A DNA stretch of 64,000 nucleotides from Diadema setosum (lineage: Eukaryota > Echinodermata > Echinoidea > Diadematoida > Diadematidae), in contig CM067077.1 in assembly GCA_033980235.1 (NCBI GenBank), positions 1,299,501 to 1,363,500 on the forward strand, given 5' to 3'. Positions 11,659 to 22,929 of this stretch are shown here, in pieces. The notes beneath the pieces were generated by a model that worked only from the letters and a program-made list of their open reading frames with translations, was not told the DNA's origin and ran no database searches. Made by a program: the position numbers and the translations under genes. Positions within the stretch are counted from its first letter, which is position 1. Each line of letters starts with the position of its first letter.

Positions 11659-13353
11659 ATAAACATGTTCCGACTGGCAGTGATTATCTACAGAATTTAG
11701 GGTTCGTGGGGTCAAAGGTCAAGGACAAAACTTTCAAATTTTACTATTTCCCTCATGTTCATGCAATGCCAGCAGATTTCTTTTTTTTTTTTTGAAACTT
11801 GGCGTATGTATGTATAACCTAACAGAGATTCTCTGGAAAATTTATTTTTTTTTCTTATTTTTTTTGCCTCAAAGGTCAAAAGGTCAAAGATCAAGTGAAA
11901 ACTTTTTCCTCCATATCTCGGAAGTGGCTCAAGTTATTTTGAAACTTATTACATATTTATGCATGTTCTGCTTGACAGTGATTATCTTATGAATTTTAGG
12001 GTCAAAGGCCAGATGAAAATGGTAACAATTTACTATTCAATACAGAAATTGCACTTTTTCTCCATACCTTGAAAATTATTCAATGCATAAATGTATGAAT
12101 GGGTCAAAGTCAAGTTAAAGTCCTTAAATCCCCAAATACATGCTCTCCTATTCATCCAATTAAACCTAGGTCAAGGAAGGTGAACATTCAACACATTTGT
12201 GACAAACTTGTCATTTTAACATTTTGCCAATTTTGTGAAAATGTAATCACACATTGTCCACATGTACTATCTACACCTATTAGGAGAATCATGCATTATG
12301 GCGGAGGCACCCAGTCGCCATAGCGACATTTCTAGTTTTTTTTTAATTTATTAAACGTCCATCACTTGATTGAAATACATATTCATAACTTTTAAATTAA
12401 GCATTTTTAATCCTTCCATGACACTTGGACATGTAAAAAAAAACCATTAAAAAATGGAAACACAACCTTTTAGAACTATATAATGCATGGAAATGGTGAT
12501 TAGTACGTACGCTTAGAAATTCTTATGACATTAGTCGTTTGGTTTGTGATTATTACTTCGCAGCTTCCATAGTATGGAGCAGTGGAAAGTCTTGGAGTGA
12601 TCTCCGAAAATTTGGCCTCGTCACTCTACGGGCTTTCGGCATGGGTAAGAAAAACCTCGAACCTCAAATTGAACTTGAAGCAAAGTACCTTGGTGATGAA
12701 ATCGAGGCTACCCAAGGCAAACCCATCGAGATACTGCAGTACCTCAACAAGGTGACTTCGAATATCATCTGTCAACTTGTTTTTGGTATTAAAGAGATTC
12801 GATTATGATGACGTAGAATACCAGAAGGTATAGCAGACTCGATAACCAGGCTCTTCACCGACGTATCCGATTGTGATCCCGTGAAGGTCTTCTCTTTCCT
12901 CCTCTACACCCCTTGGTGCCGTGAGTTTCAAACGAACTTTTTAATATCGAAGAAATTTATTCTTCCCTGAAATGTATCGTCACCGCGACACGTTTCAGAA
13001 AAGGCGACATTCGCAGCGTGGTAGACGCGTTCATTGCACATGACATATCTGATGTGTTCACTTTGGAAGAGTTTTGGCGGTCCGTCCTAGACTTCTTTGC
13101 GGCAGGTTTGGAGACAACCTCGTTGACGTTGTCGTGGATGATTATTTACCTGATGACCTACTCAGACATACAACGAAAGGTATACTCTTTGTAATTGTTT
13201 GCAAACTACATAATTATGCATTCATTGCACTTTTTGTTCAAAAATGGAAATGAAATAACAGTGTTGGTGTTCAACCTATATGTGTGATTTCCCTCTCTGC
13301 ATAGGTTGGAAATTCCAAAATAGTCTACGTCCGGATAATCGTTCATAACTTAA

Positions 13354-13957
13354 CCCGTTCCTTACGGGAACCTGGTTTACCAGGTTCCCGTGGGAGCAAC
13401 TGATATACGGGAACCTGGTTTACCAGGTTCCCAAAATGAAGACAAGGGTGCCTGCTTCAGTGGCCTAAATTCATGTTTCTTTGCGTTAAAATGCTCAGAA
13501 AAGTGGGTTTGATAAAAAAGATCAGAGTTTATTCTATCAGTGTTTGTTCTCATGCTGTTTAAAAAAGGGGGTTTTACAGTATTATGTACCTTTTCCTGAT
13601 TTAGTTTTTTGCTTGTTCTGCTGTAAACTCGTACGAACATGTACATAATGATCAAGGCTGAGATCAGTTAGAAATGCGGGTTCGCTGACCCCAGTCACCT
13701 CATTCAGGTACCTGGGTTTTTTGTAGAATAAAAGATTCTGAGAGCTCATCAGCGCACGCTCTATTCATACCTCGCACCCGATCGATATTTCCATTGTTCA
13801 CGGGCACATGTAGTTGACCGTAGAAAGGGGTACACAATGAACCGCTTGACTGTCTTCACACAGCTGGATTACCAACCTGTGTGCCTCTCTGTCGACGGGC
13901 GAAAAGAATCTCGTTTGGGGGCATTTAAGGCATTCAGAGAATTGCGGAAGGAACGGG
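13354..13957. mobile_element. 604-bp TTAA-flanked TIR element
   Basis: TTAA lies exactly at both edges (13350-13353 and 13958-13961). The ends are CCCGTTCCTTACGG and the inverse, GCGGAAGGAACGGG. A TTAA target duplication is the hallmark of piggyBac and some Kolobok elements. The left part holds two copies (13366-13389 and 13409-13432) of a hairpin with arms GGGAACCTGG and CCAGGTTCCC around TTTA. No transposase; presumably non-autonomous. It lies in a P450 intron. Confidence 0.75.
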
Positions 13958-16163
13958 TTAAGTGATCACGTGCTAGAAGATACAGAATGTTAACCATTGT
14001 TGTTGTGTTTTTGCAGAATTCCACATTATGAATTACTAAGAAGAGATGGTATTCTCAGTCACTGTGACTATATAGATGTCCTTATTTTCACCACTTAATG
14101 TAATGGAATGAAATGTATGGCTTTTGACCGTGGCAAATCCGTCTTATTTGGCTAATATAATACTGCTCTGTACATCAGCCACAGCAATGAGAAATTCATT
14201 ACCTCTTGTGAGCCTTTAAGGAGAATGCTAGTTTGAGAATAGATAACATTGAAGATGTATGATGCATGGAAATGTAATCTATTATGCCATTAGCCGTTTA
14301 TGTGTACAGGAATGGGAGAGACAGTACGTTGAGGAAAACAGTATAGTTGGTTCCGTAAAAAAAAAAAAAAAGAAGAGTATCAAGGAATTGCCTAGTGGTT
14401 CATAAACACACAAAAAAGGAAAGGAAAGTATCCTAATTCTTAAACCTTTTCATTTGTTCAATTGATGGTCATTTCTGCCCACTATTATACATGAAATGTG
14501 CATGGGTAAGATAGTTATTGTTAGGAGTCCTAGAAAGGGAGCGTGTGGAGGCAGGAATGTACAAAACCCCTTGTCCAAGGGAAGTTGACCAGCAAGTCCT
14601 GCTTGTAATCTATCCCCCCTCCCTCTTTATTGTTTAAAGAATACAATAATGGAAGAGTGAATACCTCTCACCCGTAGCTTGCTATTCAGATTCCTTGAGC
14701 TAAAACACACCAATAATAATATTCCCTTAAGGAACCAAGTTTAACAATTATGACTATTATTTTCCCATTGGTGTCTGGCTCTAAGACTGTGAATATATTT
14801 GGGAGAAATGTGCTCCGGGCGGCTTTCTGTTGGAGCATTCATGCATGTTAATATTTCTCTTTGGAAATGAAGTTGAGAGGAGGACCAATATGTTGCTTCT
14901 TCAGCATCTTAGAACCCTCCTCCCAATGAGAATTAAAATCAAATACAGTTATTTGCGACGTATAACTGAATAGTGCGTTTGCATTGTCGTGAACTAACAG
15001 GTACAGGACGAGTTGGACAACCCTAACCCTAACACTGAGCGACAGGGAGAATCTGCCTTTCTGCGAGGTTACCATACTTGAAGTGATGCGCCTAAGACCA
15101 GTTTTTCCCAACACGTTGCCCCACAAAACTTCATGCGATGTTTCGCTGTTTGGTTACACCATACCTCAAGGGACCATTGTGATCCCCAACATCTGGGCTG
15201 TTCACCATGACAGCAAGGAGTGGACGGATCCAGAAGAATTTAAGTCACATCGATTCCTGTCTGATGACGGGAAAACTGTCATTAAAAATGACGCGTGGAT
15301 GTCGTTTGGCGTTGGTAAGTGCATCTGACCTTGCAAATCTTAGTTATATCTAATTTTGTGCAATGAATGCAGTCAAAACGTCACGAATACCACTTCATAG
15401 GAGAGGGTACATCATCGTTGTCCGCAATATTAGTAAAGAAATCTGACATTTAGGAATGCACATTTTGTTCTGCACGCGTCTCCGCAAAATAACAATCTCC
15501 CAGAAACGCATTGAAAGTCTGATTAGTAAACAATGTATGGGTAGATGTTTATGATGTCTAAACTAATTCCGCATTGTTAACCATTCATTCTAGGATACAT
15601 GCGTGTTTTCTTTTTTTTATTCGTCGAGAAGGGTAAACGCCAGTCTTGGCAAAATACTCAATGCAACAATGAACTGCAAGGAAATACGACACCCTCTCCC
15701 TCTTCAAACTTTATTTCTTTAGTTCCTTTTTTCCAAGATTCCCAAGTTATCCAGTGCAGATGACTCATATGTCTGTCTTCGAATATAAGTAGACAGTTGT
15801 TCAGATGATTTTTGGCTTTCGCTGCGATGCTCTTTGTATATTCATTTACTTAGTTTCTTTATTCATCTAACTGTCGAGTACATCATCTTATCAAATTCAT
15901 TTCCAACGACACCGTTACATTTAAGACAGATGTTCTTCTGCCTTCTTCGAGGTTAGAGACCGCAATCAACAAATTGATTTTTTTAATCACTTTTGTAGAG
16001 TGGTTGGCAGTGTACTTTGCAGATTTTCTGTGTGTGTGTGTGTGATTAATTTTGATGGAAGTTGATAATTGCAAATGAAGGGCTTAATTTAAATAAGGTT
16101 GGAAAAAATTACGAAGTATTTGATAAGCAGAAATAACTGGAAATGATCATTCATGCCCATGTG

Positions 16164-16335
16164 AGTGGCGGATCCAGGGGGGGGGGGGGGGCGCCACCGG
16201 CGCACGCCCCCCCCCCCCCCGCTTTACTTTTCGTTAAAGACAAATGAAATGGAAAAAATGAAATGAAACCTTAAAGTGGCACCTACATTATTAGTCACGT
16301 CCCCCTTTACAGAATTCCTGGATTCGGCCCTGCAT
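16164..16335. repeat. GGCGGATCCAGG short inverted repeat
   Basis: It begins AGTGGCGGATCCAGG, with G and C runs at 16177-16220, and ends with CCTGGATTCGGCCCTG, an imperfect inverse. It is related to the fragment at 5640-5815. It lies in the last P450 intron. Confidence 0.45.
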
Positions 16336-16691
16336 ATCTCATTTGTATCATAGGTCTAACACATCTGTATAATTTATATGGCGAAAGCCATTTTCTGGGA
16401 AGTAGAACTCTTGTATAAAAGCTCTGTACCAATTTATCTTGATTGTTGGGTACACAGGTCGCCGGGAGTGTCTGGGACTTCAACTGGCCCAAATCGAGGT
16501 TTTCTTATTCTTCACCAATCTATTCCAGCGATTTGAGTTTCGAATTCCACCCAACCATCCCAAGCCAAGCGTGCAGGGTGTAAGCGGACTTACCACAGCA
16601 CCCACGAAGTATCAATCATGCACCATACAGCGTTAAATTTCACTAAATTATGCCAAGAGAGTCCAGCAAGGCTAATAAGGAGTGTAACATA

Positions 16692-16893
16692 GACCCCGTT
16701 TACAGTGCGAGGCTCGGCCGCGGCTCGGCCGCGGCCGAGTCCAGCCCCGCTTCAGTGTAAACGCGCAAAAGGCCAAATGCGAGGCCAAAATTGGCCTCGT
16801 ATTTGGCCTCGCTCTGGAGGTGGTCTCGGCCGAGGCCGGTCTCGGCCACGGCCGAGCCGCGGCCGAGCCCGGCCTCGCACTGTAAACGGGGTC
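16692..16893. mobile_element. GC-rich foldback element, copy 1
   Basis: This 202-bp element has ends GACCCCGTTTACAGTGCGAG and the inverse. Its interior is made of CGGCCGCGG / GGCCGAG palindromes. It is flanked by ATA on both sides, and the right-hand ATA is shared with the next element. It sits 55 bp downstream of the P450 stop. Its extreme GC content contrasts sharply with the window. The long open frames here are by-products of that composition. Confidence 0.7.
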
Positions 16894-16896
16894 ATA

Positions 16897-17471
16897 GACC
16901 CCGTTTACAGTGCGGGGCTGAGCCCGGCCTCAATTGCGCGGCCGAGCCTCGCAATTTTGTCCGTTTACACTGCTGGGCTCGGCCGCGCTTTTGATTCAAA
17001 CCTTTCAATATTTTGTCGTAGTGGCGCTCTGCTTGTAAACAAATGCAATTTGGTATTGTCTGGTTTTCAGACCCTTTACCAAATGAATTCCGTGGCGACG
17101 AAGTCGCCGTTCGGGCAAAGGCCTTTGCCGAAGGAAAGAATCCTTTGCAGGACAAAACCACCTTAAACTATACTGGTTTTCGACGTTGAGGGGGTTAATA
17201 TCCTGAATAGCGAAAAATAACAGGCAGAGGGTTTGGAAGCCAGACTAAAATTGGCCGCGCAATTGGCCGCGCATTTGGCCCAGTTTGCGTTTACACTGAG
17301 AAAAGGCCGGGCTCGGCCGCGGCTCGGCCGCGGCCGAGACCACCTCCAGAGCGAGGCCAAATGCGAGGCCAATTTTGGCCTCGCATTTGGCCTTTTGCGC
17401 GTTTACACTGAAGCGGGGCTGGACTCGGCCGCGGCCGAGCCGCGGCCGAGCCTCGCACTGTAAACGGGGTC
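16897..17471. mobile_element. GC-rich foldback element, copy 2 (575 bp)
   Basis: It starts GACCCCGTTTACAGTGCGGG and ends GCACTGTAAACGGGGTC. It is flanked by ATA (16894-16896 and 17472-17474). The right ~180 bp are almost the exact reverse complement of copy 1. The ~400-bp centre is AT-richer and unrelated, so this may be a longer family member from which copy 1 derives by deletion. Confidence 0.65.
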
Positions 17472-17474
17472 ATA

Positions 17475-18132
17475 CAAGGGATTGACGCACCACCGCGGCA
17501 ATGCTACGCCACACTCTAAAAAAAAAAAAAAAAAAAAAAAAAGCTGGCCAGAATGCTTTCATACAGACATTTTAAGATAAAAGTCTTAGCAGATGACATC
17601 ATGAGAGTTAGGAGTGGTGGGGATGTAAAAAACAAACATAGCATGCATGTATTGAATAAAAATTTAGCATATTATAGATTTACCACATTTCTTGCATTGA
17701 AGAGCAAAATCAAATATGTGATGTCCTTGCTGGTTAGTATATGCAACCGGGAAAAAGTACATTAAAACAGCCGGTTTCGACGTTTGAAGAAAACAAAAAG
17801 TATGCGTACGCTGCACTATGGTGTTTTAGAACCAATGGAACATTTTGTAGTGATTCGTTGTATCTTGCAAGGTTACCAAAAATGAAAATAAAACTTGTCT
17901 GCTGCGACAGGACAAAGCGAAAGAATTAAACCTTCGAGGAAGATTAAAATTTTCACGTTCTACTGAAAAAAAAAATCTTCAAAATGTATTTTTACCACTG
18001 GCGATATAATTACATACATGATTCACCACGCTAACGAGTTACATGGAAAAATTATATGCAGGTAACATTTGGATTAGTTTTGTCTTGAACATATTCAAAC
18101 TAAAGAAAGGTCAATAGAGCTCCATTCATGTA
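17475..18132. other. No gene seen; A run
   Basis: A 25-base A run at 17518-17542. Short open frames here show no domain or splice context. Otherwise the sequence is AT-rich without recognisable structure. Confidence 0.35.
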
Positions 18133-19250
18133 TGTCCGCAAACAAAAATAAATATAACGGGACCCTCCACATAATAACTTTTAAGATAGTGAATCAATCT
18201 AAATACAATTTCAGGATATGACGTTAACTTAATATCCACCTCTTACAGAAACATATCCAATTTACTTTAGTGGTCAATGGGTGCGTTTATCAACTCCTTT
18301 TCTCGGCAGAAACAGGGTATCCAAACAGCTTTCAAGGAATTTTTACGAGTTGATAAACGCAAAGCTGTTTTGAAAGCCCTTTAGGAAAGCCTTTACGAAA
18401 AGGTGCGTTTATCAACTCTCCTTTCTCGGCAGAAACAGGTTATCCAAACAGCTTTCAAGGAATTTTTACGAGTTGATAAACGCAAAGCTGTTTTGAAAGC
18501 CCTGTAGGAAAGCCTTTTCGAAAGCCCCAAATTTGTGGCTATCCAAACAGGTTTCCTAAACAGGTTTTCAGAAACCTGTTTGTAAAAGCCTTTTGGAAGT
18601 TGATAAAAGCAAAGCTTTGTAGTCTTGTACTTCAGTACTTGCACTTCTCCTCGGGTCGAATAGCGCAATGCAGCTGTGCAGTGACAGACCAGTTAAAAAA
18701 TCGTGTTCGCGAAGAGAGTTGATAAACGCGACTATTTTGAAAGCCGTTTCTAAAGAGCTTTGGAAAGGGCTATCGAAAGCCGTTTATACAGGGGAAAGTT
18801 GATAAACGCAGCCAAAGTCTCATACCGCCACTCAGAAATATTTGAAGTATGTGCTAAACTGGAACTGCCTCACAGATAGGAAGACAATTGATTCATGTGG
18901 CATTGCATCATGACTCGTCACTCTCAAAGGAAGATAGCTATGTCTTTATGATGGTAATTGCTTTTCGCCGTCCCTTCTTAGAAAACAAGGCAGTCAGGGC
19001 TTTGGAAAGGGCTCTCAAAAGGGCTATCGAAAGGGCTATCGAAAGCCGTTTAAACAGGGGTAAGTTGATAAACGCAGCCAAAGAGAAATAAGGATTTTGT
19101 AGAGCATGTCAGGAATCCCCCACCTTAAAAAATCAAAGTGAATCTACAATTCAAGGGTTAAACTTGGAAGAATGGGACCCATGCCGTACTTTACAACAAT
19201 CCACACTTCTTTGTGACTTATCAACCAAATTAACGGGGTTTTCTGCAAAC
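18133..19250. mobile_element. Relative of the 10.3-11.2 kb palindromic element, interrupted
   Basis: The left part (18133-18277) matches 10285-10440 (TATGTCC..., CAATCTAAATACAA, TCTTACAGAAA). The right part (19081-19250) resumes at AGAGAAAT and matches 10434-10610. The gap is filled by the GCGTTTATCAACT element at 18278-19080, so insertion order can be read. The right end appears cut off by the element starting near 19256. Confidence 0.6.
18278..19080. mobile_element. GCGTTTATCAACT TIR element
   Basis: The left end is TGGGTGCGTTTATCAACT and the right end is AGTTGATAAACGCAGCCA, which match as inverted repeats in 17 of 18 positions. The left end is tandemly repeated once (about 18281-18400 and 18401-18520, ~120-bp period). 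A right-type end also occurs inside at about 18798-18816, so the element is rearranged. It interrupts a known repeat, which defines its borders. Only A residues are ambiguous at the junction. No coding sequence recognised. Confidence 0.7.
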
Positions 19251-19255
19251 AGGCT

Positions 19256-20017
19256 ACACAGCCTTGCGTGCGACTTGCAAAGAACAATTTTGACTACCCG
19301 GAGGTCCCCGTAGATGATCCGCACATGACGGTACCTAGCATGTATCTCAAAAGTAGTCGCCCGGAGGTGCGCACGCATATTTTTTTACCCGCAACCGTGT
19401 TTAGGCCCTGTCACACCTTTCCGGGCAAGCTACTCGGGCTTGATACGTGTAGGGATTTTCTAGCATACCTGACATTCCTGAGGGCGGAAAAGGATTTGTG
19501 CGAGTCAGCGCATGTGTCTTACTTGCTGGACGCGTTATACTTGCGAGTATACTGTGCGACCTTTGTACCAGTCGCGTGGGGGCTGACAACTCAGTGAAGG
19601 AATTTCTCTAATGGAATGGCTGAAATCTCACAGAATTTCATTATTTTGGCTGCATATGGGACTGCGAAGTACCTGCGTGGGAATTGCCTGGGAAGTACTG
19701 CCGCTAAGGGTCTCCTACTGGCGTTCTGCGTGGACCTCTACGGGATTCCCGCGACTCACCCGGAAAAAGTTTTGGTCATGCTCAAAACTTGGCTGCGGTT
19801 AAATCGGACTTGCGTGAGCACCTCCGGGCAACTGCGGAGAGCTCCGGGGAGTAAATCTGTTTCCCCGCAAGTCAAGCCGCAGAAGTTCCCCCGTACGGTA
19901 TGACAAGGCATGAATGAACATTGCAAACATTCTTGTTCGCCCGCTGAAAATCTTCTACGTGCTGGAAACTACCTCCTCGCCACAAGCCCGCATAGCTTGC
20001 CCGGAATGGTGTGACAC
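19256..20017. mobile_element. CACACCTTTCCGGGCAAG TIR element, copy 1
   Basis: It is closely similar to 49842-51001. The right end is CTTGCCCGGAATGGTGTGACAC, here truncated on the left. The CACACCTTTCCGGGCAAG word also appears inside at 19415. Similarity between copies covers the stretch that translates as PEVPVDDPHMTVPS, but both copies break frame and no domain is known, so it is treated as non-coding. Confidence 0.6.
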
Positions 20018-20244
20018 GGCCTTCAACTGGATTGGCATTCAGACAGTTTTATCATATTGGAAATTATGGATGGGGAAATCTGATTTTTTTTTTTGGATCT
20101 TCTATAATATCATGCCCTAGTGACGTACATGCCAAACGAAAATCTCTTAAACTTTCTTAGTTGCCTATCAATTGTGAGCAGTAATGTCCTTCCTTGAAAG
20201 TATACTTTGGTAGATTTGGACGCATGAATTACGAAGACACTGCA

Positions 20245-20540
20245 ATATGTGACCGTGCATCACAAAAAAAAAGTCGTGCACACTGATTTTTCATTCTGAT
20301 AAAAAAGGTAAAAAGTTCAAATGATGATGCTAATGTTTTGAGTTTACATCCTATTTTTCTTTTTGTCCCAAGCATTTATCAGAGTATGGCTCGGAGGATT
20401 AAGCAGTTGAATAAAACCTGTACTTCAGGGACTCTTTTCTAAGTACACAGCTGTGCTTTCTTTCGAAATTCTAGAAATTCTAGAAATTCTAGAAATTCTG
20501 AAATAGGAGAACCCTTTTGAGGCTAGTTATACATTATTTT
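20245..20540. mobile_element. Decayed MITE-A fragment
   Basis: It starts GTGACCGTGCATCACAAAA and later has GAATAAAACCTGTACTTCAG and TACATTATTTTAAAGCTTA, all MITE-A landmarks, but with large deletions. An inner 9-bp iteration (ATTCTAGAA, about four times) is at 20463-20500. Confidence 0.5.
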
Positions 20541-20583
20541 AAAGCTTATATTCTTCTGAGAATCTTCTTGAGAATTTGCCCTT

Positions 20584-21590
20584 AACCCTATACCTAAAGC
20601 CCAAGCTATTTTGACCCCTTCCAGGCCCAAGGGGGGGGGGGGGGGGGCACATCGTGCCCCTACATAAGTTTTTTTTTTATTATATGATGTATGGCCGTCA
20701 TATTCGTCACATAAATAGAGCAACTTATGCTCTACATGACCCAGAAACAATTTCTCAAGGTCACTCGCTAAGGGCGCTATTTCCCGAAATATAAAGAAAT
20801 ACATAGGAAATATGCTAAAATCATGGTTTTTCTTTGTATATCTTTATCCCCAGTAAACATGTTTTTATTTTATATCAATCATTTTCATATTTACTACAAA
20901 GGAAGAGCAATTCAACCTTTACTATTTGTTATGGTTGAAATTTCTCAAGGTCAACATGTGGGGTCGCAATTCATCACAATACATATAAAGAAATATATGA
21001 AACCTACAATGTATTGCTTGGAATGGTTAAATATATTGGTACATGTATCACGTTTCATATTTCCAAAAATATTGAAATTTTGAGTTTGCAGATTGATATT
21101 ATGATAAACAAGTGAGATATTACAGGCAAAGCTTGCGTGAAGATAACACAAAATAAAAAAGTAATCGTTGAAAAATGTTGTATTTTCGATTATTTCTTTC
21201 ATATCTATTGTTTCATGCCTATGTCATATAAAAAATAAATGAAATAAGAATACCATTTCAGGGTAATTCCATAACCATAATTACTTCACATTTTGGTCCT
21301 TTAACAAATTACAGCCAAGAAAACCCCCATTTCATCCATAGTTATATTGATAACTGAAATTGAAACAGAAAATCATACAAAATCTGACTAACATGGTTGT
21401 CAGTTTACGGTTGCCATGGCAACCAGGAATTTCTGACACACCGAAATTATATATCAAAATGTTTGCAATACGATTTTAGGATTTTTACCGAATTTGGTTG
21501 AAATCGGGTAAAGGGTGTAGGAGCGGCAAACGAAAATATGGTAGGGGCACAATGTGCCCCCCCCCCCCTGGGCTTTATAGGGTGAAATCA
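20584..21590. mobile_element. GGGGCAC...GTGCCCC TIR element
   Basis: The left side reads CCTAAAGCCCAAG, then a G run and GGCACATCGTGCCCCTAC (20637-20651). The right side is the inverse: GTAGGGGCACAATGTGCC, a C run and GGGCTTTATAGGG. The interior of ~900 bp is AT-rich with no convincing protein. Target duplication not identified. Confidence 0.5.
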
Positions 21591-21719
21591 AGTTTCGTGT
21601 CCGGTGACCTTCTTGTGGTGCAGAATTACCTTTATACATGTTTTATACTGGTAGGATGTTTTATTGGGATTGCCTACTCCATGGGCTGAATGATAATATA
21701 TTGATGCATTGTGAAATTT

Positions 21720-22440
21720 TGAAAAAAAGAGAAATATTTCATTGAAATCAATGACTATTCATTAATTCGGCATAACGGGCCTGATATTTTGAATTCACTC
21801 CCTCTCCACATAAAACAGTGCACATCTCTCTATTCCTTTAAGGCAAATACAAAGAAATATTTCTTGGCACAATATCATACGGTACAGTAATCATTAAACA
21901 TGTACTTCTTATACTCAACAACAAGGCAATATTTGGTCCACCCCCTTTTCCTTTTCTTTTACTTTGCTGCTTGACCCTTCGCCCATATTATAACATATCC
22001 AATCATTTTCTTAGAAGTGCTGACCATCAACACTTTCGCGCTTCATCACCTGCACACGCACTCACAGGCACCACTCCTGTTTACCAAGTAATTGTATAAA
22101 ACTGGATTTACGCGCACTTTAACATGGCCCATCTGTATTAGTGTTCAAGTACTACAATAAAAAATGGTAATTTAACTCTGGCTGTCCGTCTGTTCAAGCA
22201 CGGCTTATAACGGCGGCCCTCTGCATCATATGTTTATATTATATATTGTACTGTGAATTAAGTCATTATTGGCCATATAAACATTTTGTATGTTATTTAA
22301 CGTTTCATTTGTCTTTACATACAAAATATGACTTACTATGTAATATGTCAATAATTTTCAGAATTGTATTTGTGTAATTGAACCTGCCTTTGTTATTTTT
22401 GTTATCCTGAAAGAAAATATGAAATGCAGAAAATAAAATC
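21720..22440 (+). mobile_element. LINE remnant: C-terminus of reverse transcriptase ORF plus 3' UTR
   Basis: From about 21735 to the TAA at 21888-21890 the frame reads IRHNGPDILNSLPLHIKQ, then TSLYSFKANTKKYFLAQY. This is the typical ending of CR1/L2/Rex-type non-LTR retrotransposon ORF2 (GPxxWNSLPxxIK...SFKxxLKxxLL). The key Trp of the motif is Leu here. About 550 bp of AT-rich 3' UTR follow. The element is 5'-truncated and dead. Confidence 0.6.
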
Positions 22441-22929
22441 TTTTCAAGTGTTACAAAAAAAAATTAATATGAATCAGTATAAAAAAGGAAAATCATTTGA
22501 TTCAATTTAAGAAAAAAAAAAACCTGAAAGTTCTTTTTTTATTTTTGGCTAGAAGCTCCGACTATCGAAACGATATGATCAGGGGATTTTAAAAGTAAAG
22601 TTTTGAAAAATATTCGCCAATAGATTAATGAAATTCAATTAAGAATTTTCAATGAATTACACGTGCTAAAAAGAAGTTTTGATTCGATTGAAAATCACAT
22701 CAGATATTACTTGTAACTATTGGAAATAATACTGTGGGCGATGTTCGGTTCCAATGATCACTGACCCTTTTCCTTTCTCCCTCATTCTCGTCTCGTTCTG
22801 TTTTTTTTTTTTGTGTGTGTGTGCGTGTATCTGTCTGTATTTGTTTGTTTTTTTTTTTCTGGGCACCTATCACTCCCACAAGCATCTGCTTTTATTCAGT
22901 TTTTTTGTTTTTTTTTTGTTTCAACCTTC

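Larger units (their letters stand above)
9722..12330. mobile_element. Long TGCCTCCGCC...GGCGGAGGCA element with nested insertions
   Basis: The left end is TATGCCTCCGCC at about 9720 and the right end is GGCGGAGGCA at about 12300, followed by a GTCGCCATAGCGAC hairpin. Inside are a CCGTCCGTCCGT stretch and many GGTCAAAGGTCA words. A related copy spans about 49399-52680. A second inverted-repeat element (10085-11658) has inserted in it, and that is itself interrupted by a palindromic element (10283-11165). No protein is encoded. Confidence 0.6.
8115..16636 (+). pseudogene. CYP2-like cytochrome P450, missing first exon and frame-broken
   Basis: Four exon blocks are recognisable: 8115-8306 (YGPIFSVRRGPYLTVVLNDK), 12573-13179, 15001-15314 and 16458-16636 (TAA). 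The last carries the haem-cysteine motif, formed across the junction as FGVG|RRECLG (FxxGxRxCxG). The I-helix AGLETTS is near 13103-13123, the K-helix ExxR (EVMR) near 15080, and the FKSHRF block near 15240. The family is a microsomal haem monooxygenase. Junction phases agree (phase 1 at 8306/12573 and 15314/16458). Block 12573-13179 breaks frame near 12792, 12830 and 12935. Block 15001-15314 breaks frame at 15021-15036, where AACCCTAACCCTAACA replaces the usual linker before LSDRENLPF. No N-terminal anchor exon was found upstream. The many breaks favour a pseudogene. Sequencing indels in a real gene are the alternative, because the protein-level conservation is high. Confidence 0.8.

Noticed and set aside
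16705..17473. Long Arg/Pro/Ala-rich open frames on both strands
   Set aside because: They are translations of the GC-rich foldback elements; the same sequence is open on both strands and ends at element borders.
19268..19597. Open frame shared with 49870-50208 (PEVP...PHMTVPS)
   Set aside because: Shared because both lie in copies of one TIR element. The frames diverge and break, and no transposase motif is present.
20463..20500. Heat-shock element cluster (TTCTAGAA repeated)
   Set aside because: The period is 9 rather than the 10 needed for alternating 5-bp heat-shock modules, it is inside a decayed MITE, and no gene is nearby.
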